From assembly GCF_037975245.1 (NCBI RefSeq), contig NC_092562.1, forward strand, positions 8,163,001 through 8,227,000: a stretch of 64,000 nt of DNA, written 5' to 3'. Source of the stretch: Apostichopus japonicus. Its lineage: Eukaryota > Echinodermata > Holothuroidea > Aspidochirotida > Stichopodidae. The position numbers and the translations under genes are program-made. The notes below the pieces were generated by a model. It was not told where the DNA came from. It worked only from the letters and a program-made list of their open reading frames with translations, and searched no databases. Each line of letters opens with the position of its first letter. Positions within the stretch are counted from its first letter, which is position 1. Below are positions 56,106 through 64,000 of the stretch, in pieces.

Positions 56106-57497
56106 GTTTTACGATGAAACAATGTTCAATTAGTCATGATACTGAGTGATAAATTACTCAGCAATTTAGCAACAATGTTCAACAGTAATGGAGTTTACAG
56201 CTCTACACCCAAGGAAAAGTCTCCAGCTAGTCCAAAACTGCAAGCTATAGTGTTCGTCTGCTCAGGAAAATGTAAGACTAACAACGTTATAGCTGTTATA
56301 ACAGCAGAGCTGATGAAATTACAAGATAACCAGCTGTTCCTTTCAACAACAACGAAAATGTGCCAAATACCTATGACACATCAACACAGATTTTTCCTCC
56401 CTTGCTGATAAAACCAGAACAGCGGTGGTTTATTATTGTTACTCGTTGATAACTTAACCTTTTACCATTTTGAGCAAAATATATTACTTCATTAAACGGC
56501 ACGAAACGGCACTATATTCAATATTCTAGTGAATCGGTTTGGAGTTATGACAGAGAGCCAGCAGGGGCAGTGATTTCGGACATAGTCTCAATGAGCATAT
56601 ATAACGTAACGTTGCTATTTTCAAGTTACGACCATGGCAGCAAAGTTACTTTAAAAGTTACTTACTACATGTAAGCTTTAAAATGGAAGTTATCGTGTTT
56701 ATCACAGTTTTTAAACGTTGGCGGCGTCATTGTTGACGTTTCACTTCCACAGACAGCAAGAACCCACTTACAAGTGAACGTATACGCGGTAAACCGCATA
56801 TAAATTTACTGAACGTAATTGGAGTTACCAAGCTTACATGTATTCAGACGTTCACCTGTATTTGACCTAAATCTTTGACTTCTGCATGAAACAATAGGAT
56901 TCTAACTTAATGGGATCAACAAAGTAACCATGTTTATGAATTCCACTGGACATTACTTTGGGAGTCATATTCTTTGGAACTACATGTTTAGCCAAGCATT
57001 AGCCAAGCATTTCTTTTGAATTTATCGTGTTTACAACGCGTTTACCTTCAACCTCCGTCAATTTTACACGGTTAATGTCCTGAATTACAAAAGGGGATCT
57101 ATATAGCCTACCAAACATAAAGCACAATATAGGTGAATATATTGAGTTAAAGTGTTTACAACATCTGTCATCATGACTGTCTATCAATTTATAACGATGG
57201 AACATCCAAAAGATTTACCTAAACAAAACAATGCAAATCAACTTTCGAAGATTAAGAATCACAAATCAGCGCTTCCGAATCCCTGCAAGCTATTCAAATA
57301 GCCTATAGGCTATATATATATAATATCATACAAGTTACACATATAAGCGATATGGAGAAATAGCTCATGTAGAGTTGTTAAGTCTGATAACATACGCCAC
57401 TCTTACTTAACTACGTATGGATTAGTTAAGCGATGAAAATGAAACAAATCAACTTAGATGTTTACGCATCTACGTAGGTGGAGTATCTATCTCGATA
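56106..57497 (+). other. Spacer between gene B and gene C, first part
   Basis: Alignable with 5200-6245. A short frame at 56136-56408 is interrupted by indels in copy 1, so not taken as coding. About 100-180 bp of sequence near 56320 and 56620-56830 is absent from copy 1. Confidence 0.5.
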
Positions 57498-57505
57498 TTC
57501 TTAGA

Positions 57506-57786
57506 CAGTGGCGTAGGAAGGTACTTTTGAGTGGGGGGGGGGGGCGAATACTGATGGCCGGCCTGGGGGATGTCTAAGGGGAGGGAATGTTTTTGCATTT
57601 CCAGGTGGCCTCAGATGCAATTTGGTGCTCCAAATGAGATTTTTTTCTCATTTGGAAATGAAAAAGGGGTTTCCTGACTTGCGGAGCGGGGGGGGGGGGG
57701 TAGGGGGCGAAATGATACTTCCGCCCCCATATTTTTCACTGGGGGGGGGGCTGGTGCCCCCAGCACCCCCGGTTCCTACGCCCTTG
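57506..57786. mobile_element. hAT-type MITE 1 with 8-bp target duplication
   Basis: The ends CAGTGGCGTAGGAAGG and CAAGGGCGTAGGAACC (reverse strand) are inverted; TTCTTAGA flanks both sides (57498-57505, 57787-57794). Copy 1 has a single uninterrupted ATTCTTAAAG at about 6240. G-rich tracts inside. CAG-type ends with an 8-bp duplication are the hAT hallmark. Confidence 0.93.
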
Positions 57787-57794
57787 TTCTTAGA

Positions 57795-59170
57795 GACAAT
57801 GTGCTCGAATGTGTCTATGAAACTAATGCAATATTGGTGAGCCATTCTTGCAAGATTGACACTTAAATTGATCTCCGGGAGGGGTAGATTATTTTCAGTG
57901 TTTCGGTTTATCATTTAACCAAATACTCTGGTAAAGTAAAATATTGCAAAATCCGGTTGTTGGAAGTAATTGTATGAATGAACACTGTTGAAATCTCAAA
58001 GTTGTCAAGAAATAATGAAATGAATTATATCTAATTAGTGTTATCCATGTAGTGATTATATCGAATTGTTTACTAGGGATCTTGTGTTACCAAGGTATAT
58101 TGACCATCGTCTACTGCTTACTCAAACGTAGGAACATATGGTTCTATGAAACATTGAACTCGATCTAAATATGTCACTGAACATTACAGACTCGAGCAAG
58201 TTGATGTCTTTCCGAGTTTTGTAAGGGCGCCCTCTACTATCCGTGCTGCTACCATGGTCACTTTTCAGTCATATTATTGATGCTATGCATTACACTGGAT
58301 CTTTATGAGAATTCTCAACTCTTTTGCTTCATTTATTATATACTTCCATGCATTTGCGATTTCCTTTCTCGAAATTTCAACACGACATAAAACGTCAACT
58401 ATTTCGATGAAACAATTGCAAATTTCCAAATAAATAGCCGCGATTACAATTTAATGGCAAATTTAAGTATTAAATGTTTGAAATTTCGAGATTAAACATC
58501 TTCAAAGATCCGATTTATAACATGTGTTGAAATGATCAAGAAAATACGTGCTCGCATTTCTGTAAACAGTCATGAATGGTAATGTCAATTTACAAATTTA
58601 ACAACGAAAGAATGCTTCCCTTCTTAGTTCCGGCTGGTCCATTTGGGCCCAATGTGTATGGTGCCCCAGGAATTCATGAGATGTCGGACAATTGTGAAAA
58701 TGTGAAAGTAAATTACGACCGATAATTATGCAATATGTGGCCTAATTCAGTGGTTTGGATACAACACTATATTAGGTTGAAAATGAAGAATAAGCTCATT
58801 CCTCAGCCTTTTTTTTTAAAAGAAAATACGATGAGCCTAGAATTATGTTGGGATAAAGAAGCTTACCGAATTGCATTGCGTCACTGAGGGTCACTCAGTG
58901 GATGGTGGGGTAATGAGTAACATGAACTTCCTTAAACATATCATGGGTCTTTAGTTCGTGCGGCTGATTCGTACATGAGCAGAAGCAAATGTGTGATCCT
59001 TGCACTCAGAACTTTACTTGATCCCAGATCATCCTACTGAAACATATTTATTTCATTATTTCTAGGTTCGTGCGAAAGAATAAAAAAGAAGCTTAGATTG
59101 TGATAAATGGATTCAAAAGAAGCTGATTAAGTAATTGGGCAGTAAGTGGGCATAGGAAGTTAGGCATTTC
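57795..59170 (+). other. Spacer between gene B and gene C, second part
   Basis: Alignable with 6250-7600; nothing coding recognised. Confidence 0.5.
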
Positions 59171-59607
59171 ACACTCTCACATTTAGGAGCATCCAGTCGT
59201 GCTGTTTGCAGTTTGTGACTAGAGTCACGTGACACAACTTCGACACCACACTATACGATAGTAAAACATAGAACTGATCGTCATATGACGTCATTTTCAC
59301 CTTTTTGGTTCTTTGAAGTAGAATAAACAAATATTGTGGAGGTTGCGAGGCGTGACTTACAAGGTCAAGTCGATCTCACACCCTTATTCAGTAGAACACA
59401 ATTAACTTCCTCAAAGTGTGGCTAGCGACTGAGTACATTTAACACCTTAATGCGAAGAAGTAACTATTTTGTCAGACATTTTGTGTTGAATCACAAAAAA
59501 TTATCGTTGCATACGCGACGTATGCTGGCTGGCCAGTGCAAAACTTCATAAGAATATTAAACTACAGCAGTATCGATGCTTGAAGGTTGAGTTTTACTAA
59601 TAACACC
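59170..59607 (+). promoter_or_regulatory. Putative promoter / 5' UTR region of gene C
   Basis: Conserved with the gene B upstream region. The E-box palindrome GTCACGTGAC (59224-59233) is intact. A perfect cAMP-response palindrome TGACGTCA (59286-59293) stands where gene B has CGACGTCA. Function inferred from position only. Confidence 0.4.
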
Positions 59608-59692
59608 ATGTTTGCTCACTTCGATGTTACGCCAAGATTCCTTTTAACGGTACTGTTGGCTTTCAATAAGCTGCAACCAAGCAAAACCCAAG
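59608..59692 (+). CDS. Gene C exon 1: signal peptide
   Basis: 28 codons and one base, with the hydrophobic core FLLTVLLA and donor GGTACGT in phase 1, as in gene B exon 1. Changes from gene B are near the start (two residues), one Ser to Pro, and a Cys to Phe after the core. The next exon seen is the EGF exon at 63760. Confidence 0.75.
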
Positions 59693-60948
59693 GTACGTTA
59701 TTCGGGGTTTAAACTAGAGAAAGAGTACAAAGTTTGTTGATGTGAGCCAGTTCGTCACGTACGGGTATCAAGAACAGACCTAGGCATAGTCCTATGGCTA
59801 GTTTAGGCTATGTAGGCTACGGTCATAGAACAGAATATGAGTCTTATTATTCTGCCCTATGGCTACAGTAGGCCGGTTGTGTGCTACATTACCTTTTTGT
59901 AGCCTAACGTCAATATTAGAAAAAGCTTAGGCCTCGATCTATAGGTCTTCGATAAAACATTGTGCTGTATTCACAGTACAGTTAAAATGTATTGAAAGTC
60001 TTGTTCGGTACTTCATCCAATGCAATTGGCTCTTGTTATCCAAGTTCATAGCATAGGCTAGTAGTTGGGGTCTACTCGTGTTGTGCTGTTATCGCCAAGT
60101 CATGCATTAATACATAAAGTATCCAAATTATAATCGGCTGTAGTAATAGTTATTATCGTTTGAAAAAACTCACAAACAGTAACCACTTGTATGATTTTGT
60201 TATGCAAACTGTCATCAAATTGTGATACACAAAGTTGATTCTCAGGGTACAATATGGTATACATTTTTCACTTTAAACAAAGATGAATATATCACTTTTA
60301 CTTCAATATACGGGAGAACAATACTATACTGCTTTTAGATTCTAGCATTCACAGCAAATCGGTACAGACAGCAATGTGTCATACTGTAGAAATCCAGTCA
60401 GAGTCTTAAAGGAATATCAATAGTAAAAAACTTGCCTTTAATTACCAGTTAATACAACAAAGATATAACCACTTTAATTCACAAGGGACACTATCAACTG
60501 TGTTAGAAAATCTGAGTGATTGATTACAACAGGCATGTAATAATGCATTGCCACAGAGAAAGAAACTTATGCCAAAGGATTATATGAACTTCTAACCTCA
60601 TAAAAGTATATCCTAAGAGAGTTACAAAAGCCTACATACAGTATATGGACATAGCGTATAAAAACAAGCCCACATTTTAACACAAGATTCAACTACTTTA
60701 AGATCGTGTACCATCTGTGACAGTAGGGTTACTTCTTAGAAACCAATCAGAATGAATCACTATTATAGACAACAAATGGTGAACTAATCCTTTGTTCTTC
60801 ATATTTCTAAGAGCCTAACAAGATACAGAACTTTAGAATAATTATCAAATATATATTCAGAGTTCAGAAACATATACAATTTTATACCAAAAAACTCTCT
60901 ATCTGTCTTACAAAACAAACTTTATCATGTCAAAGAACTTAAGCTTAG
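59693..60948 (+). other. Gene C intron 1, duplicated part
   Basis: Counterpart of 8096-9139 and 15287-16913. Holds the empty target sites for the copy 1 insertions near 60700 and 60765. Confidence 0.6.
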
Positions 60949-60956
60949 AACTAGAT

Positions 60957-61255
60957 CAGGTGCGTAGCCAAGGGAGATCGTAGGGGGCAACCGCCCCTTA
61001 AGCATATTTTTTTTGTATGTTTTTATATGATATCGCTAGTAATTTCAAGCTTATATGCTTATATGCGACTTACAAGACCTATAGGAAGTGCCATTTCCAG
61101 CGATCTGGGAGACATTTTCACCAAAATGTTCTTGTACGCGTAGCGCCAACTCATGGTGGCGCTACGCTTAGATAGTTTTCAATGTAGAATCTAAGACTCT
61201 GATCATTGACCTACAGGTTCGCCCCTCCCTTGCCAAATTCCTGGCTACGCGCCTG
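60957..61255. mobile_element. hAT-type MITE 2 with 8-bp target duplication
   Basis: The ends CAGGTGCGTAGCCAAGG and CAGGCGCGTAGCCAGG (reverse strand) are inverted; AACTAGAT flanks both sides (60949-60956, 61256-61263). Copy 1 has AACTAGAT once near 16914. 299 bp, no gene; mobilised in trans if at all. The ends resemble those of MITE 1 and probably belong to a related family. Confidence 0.94.
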
Positions 61256-61501
61256 AACTAGATAGATGATAACATGTTCACACAGACCTTTCTGGAAACT
61301 TTCGTAATACCAAGACAAACATATCTATCATACCAATGATGGATTATATGCAATGATACAATATCAGATAACTTACAAGTAATCTTAATTGAACTAATTA
61401 AGGCAATATCCATCGATTCTAATGATGAATTCCAAGTCATCAATGTATATTCAGTACAGCACATACTCATTAAGCTTATACGAATACCATTAATTAAAAT
61501 G

Positions 61502-62133
61502 ACACAAAAACCATGAAAACTTACCCTAGCCCTGTTCCTTGTCCTTAAATGAATACATCAAATAGAACTTCTTACATAAAATCTTCTTGATGCATGAAAG
61601 AACAAAACTACTAAATCCAACAAATTGAAACAGTTAAAGGCATGTGCACATAATGGTCACGAGATGAACAGTGGTAATAACATTGGTGACCACAGACAAT
61701 ACAAGGGGTGGTTTATAAGTCATTACCAAGAATTGTTTGACTAATAAGGATTCTGGAAGGTTCATTAAGAGGGCTTATACTGACAAACTCAAGCATGCTA
61801 AATATCATAACATAATATCACCTGTATTGGTCTTACCCATAACTAATTTGGGGTCAACACACATATAGACCCGTGGAGATGTGTTCAAAATTTCACTGAA
61901 ATATTGTACCAAGTATTACAACTATTTCAAACAAATGGATTTGACACAATATTACAAACAATAACCTGGTTGCTGTGTTCAAATAACAAGTAGCTTCAAT
62001 CTTACAACAAAACAATATAATACAAAAATATACTTTACTGCTTAGGAGCTGTTCCTTGTGCAAGCATTCTAGCAATTAGAAGTTGTGTCTCACTGAGGTT
62101 TGCCAAAACATGGGGATCTACAAAAATTTCCTG
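61502..62133 (+). other. Gene C intron 1 beyond the duplication
   Basis: Sequence unique to this side; may belong to the antisense retrotransposon that follows, but no LTR could be delimited. Confidence 0.4.
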
Positions 62134-62900
62134 TCACAAGACAGACCTTGGTTCATTGTGTGGGTTCGGATTGTACCCAGCAGTGTAATGCGTGCTCCTA
62201 CGAAGTGTCGGTGTAGTGTGTCCTACTGGTAGGTCTGACAATGCAGATAGTCGTCCATGTGTTTCTCGCTTCCCTGCTTTGTCAGAGCCACTTCTATTAT
62301 TAGCTTCACTTTCAGACTCAGTGTGTGGCATCTCGTTATTGTCAGGGTCTGTAGTCTGACTACATATATGGATGTCTCAGTATTACCTATACTATCAATA
62401 ACATAATTAGTAGTGGAGTCCTGCTTCGTTTCTGGTCCAATTTCAACACAAACTACAATGTCAAGGTCACTGTCTGCAGCTTCACTATCATTTTGATCCT
62501 CAAGTGTATCGGATGTTGAGTCATTCATAGTCGCATCTTCCTTAAAGGGTACAATAGGTCAGAGACTATAGTTCTTTAGAATCTAAGAGGTCACGCCTTT
62601 TCAAGACTTGGACAGGTCAATCGCCTTCCAGCAGCTCTGCTACATATACATGCCTATCTGGATATGGCCTCTTGACAACCCTGAATGGTCTGTTGTTCCA
62701 ATAGTCTTGAATTTTGTTTCATCCTCTGTGTGCTCGATTTCTAAGAAACACTCTAGCACCCATCGGTAAGCCTGTTTCAGCAGCTTCAGTCCTGTCTAGT
62801 CTATGTTTCCTACGTAAATCTTCTGCTCGGATTCCAGTAGCTTTGTGTAAGGTGTCTACTCTACTGCAACATAGAAAATTGACCTTCCTTTCAATGAAAT
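62134..62900 (-). pseudogene. Ty3/gypsy retrotransposon pol remnant (integrase C-terminal region), antisense
   Basis: Read on the reverse strand from about 62880, the sequence gives KHRLDRTEAAETGLPMGARV, FLRNRAHRG, NKIQDYWNNRPFRVVKRPYP and VYVAELLEGD, then LKRRDLL. This is the layout of the integrase C-terminal chromodomain-side region of Ty3/gypsy elements (GD-x-V, R-G-x-N-K-x-Q-D-x-W, R-x-L-L). Two in-frame TGA codons (probably from CGA/GGA) and later frameshifts break it. A Ser/Arg-rich tail ends with PTLRRSTHYTAGYNP near 62170. Dead copy in gene C intron 1. Confidence 0.75.
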
Positions 62901-63759
62901 TAAAGGAACATTTGTAGAATAAGTCCCAGCTTGTTTTTTCTTATAGATTGCCTGTAGAAGTCAAAGTACAACACTACAAAAGATCCATGAACTTGATATG
63001 TAACTGTCCAAATTCGTAATTATGCAAAAAGCTTCTTGATCATGTGAAGTAAATAACTGCCAAAGTTGTCATCTTGTCTGCAGGACATGCTAAATTAAAT
63101 TTTCTTCCTTTTTGTATGCATAAGTTCAGTGTGTTTTTAGGTCAACAGATGTCGAAGTCTAAAACCCTTGTAACTTCAAATGTTAAGCTTGGTTGAGATC
63201 ATGCTAAGTATGTATATCTACCTTCATATTGTGAACATGGCAACTTCTGCTGAAATGAATTTTCATTTGAGGTGAACAGCAGTCAAAGTCTTCAAGCTTT
63301 CTAAAGACAATATCTATAAAAAGAGCTTGTAGAAAAGTCCTAAATTCTTTCAAATCTAACTTGGGAAATGTATGAGAACTCTATTGTTTCTTTGCATTCA
63401 AAATCTTGTAATGTCTTATTGATATAGCAACAATACCATGGTATATTGCACCTATATTAGTATTATATATTTGGTACTCAAAAATTGCTGTTTTTGTTTT
63501 TATTATCTGACAAGTCCCTGTTAGACTAGAAGCCCACAAAAATTAAACATTAATACAGCATAGATATTGAGAGCATATCTGTACCCTTAGACCTGAATTT
63601 AATTTGGGTGTTTAGGTCTATGGTACTGTGCGAAAGAAGGAAATTGACATATATATTTTCCTGTTTTGTAGATTTCTAACACTACTTTAAGGTTTACAAT
63701 TTTACATTATTTTTATGCTCCTATTGGATGTTATCATTTGTCACCTTCTTCTCATTTAG
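62901..63759 (+). other. Gene C intron 1, last part
   Basis: AT-rich, includes one degenerate unit-like segment near 63130-63330 with GGTCAACAGATGTC and GAGGTGAACAGCAGTCAAAG, possibly a far relative of the intronic tandem repeat. No exon seen. Confidence 0.45.
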
Positions 63760-63852
63760 GTTGTCCATTTTTACCATGTCAGTATGGAGGGACCTGTGTG
63801 AATAACGTATGCAGCTGTCCACCAGGACTTACAGGACCAACTTGTTCCAATG
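63760..63852 (+). CDS. Gene C exon 2: EGF-like domain (gene continues past the window)
   Basis: Acceptor TCTCATTTAG, donor GGTAAGT, phase 1-1, 31 residues: C-PFLP-C-QYGGT-C-VNNV-C-S-C-PPGLTGPT-C. Standard EGF with six cysteines. Compared with gene B, the first EGF type (exon 2) is missing or replaced at this position, so the N-terminal ectodomains of B and C differ although their signal peptides are almost the same. Confidence 0.88.
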
Positions 63853-64000
63853 GTAAGTTACATACTATTGTGTAAGTAGAATGTGCAGCCAATAAGTTGA
63901 AGCCAATTGGGTGGGCGGGGGGGGGGGGGGACAACACACTGGGCAGTAAACCTAGGTGCAATTTCTATGCATCATGATTTATGAAGCAAATGTTTCATAT

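Noticed and set aside
56136-56408. 90-codon frame in the B-C spacer
   Set aside because: The counterpart in copy 1 (about 5200-5390) lacks about 100 bp and is shifted, so no sign of coding conservation.

Overview
The window reads as animal genomic DNA: AT-rich, split into short exons with GT-AG introns, and full of degenerate retrotransposons and inverted-repeat DNA elements. A deuterostome marine invertebrate, most plausibly an echinoderm, fits the EGF / Calx-beta / HYR / adhesion-GPCR domain mix and the repeat types. The species cannot be fixed from the sequence. No bacterial features, RNA genes or CRISPR arrays were recognised.

The protein-coding content is a head-to-tail array of adhesion G-protein-coupled receptor (aGPCR) genes on the + strand. 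Gene A is cut by the window start; only its last two exons (559-656, 873-1341; TM4 to TM7 and a short tail) are present. Gene B is essentially complete from 8011 to 52166. It has a signal-peptide exon, two EGF exons (21736, 22680), a Calx-beta domain over two exons (30239, 32167), an HYR exon (35408), a calcium-binding EGF exon (38594), a GAIN domain over four exons (43101-44732), a GPS exon (46291) and 7TM exons (49103, 49791, 51386, 51701). Splice phases agree across the first 14 exons (2404 nt). They fail at the TM4 exon, identically in genes A and B. The GPS of gene B reads RLG where cleavable receptors have HL(T/S). Gene C begins with a near-identical signal-peptide exon (59608) and a different EGF exon (63760), and runs off the window.

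A segmental duplication underlies the array: 1-17154 and 50826-61501 are copies of one unit holding the 3' end of one receptor, the spacer, the promoter and the signal-peptide exon of the next. So A and B share their 3' ends, B and C share their 5' ends, and the first ectodomain exons of B and C differ.

Comparing the copies dates several insertions. Copy 1 gained a 6.1-kb PIF/Harbinger-like element (9140-15286, TTA target duplication, with a dead Tx1/L1-type LINE inside) and a 1.44-kb insertion with an 8-bp duplication (15364-16805). Copy 2 gained two hAT-type MITEs (57506-57786, 60957-61255), each with an exact 8-bp duplication. Elsewhere the introns hold a foldback-like element (23271-24475), a 559-bp MITE (31286-31844), a Penelope-like RT fragment between TA tracts (45278-46150), a GC-rich tandem-repeat block (26530-28080), several minisatellites, and an antisense Ty3/gypsy pol remnant (62134-62900).
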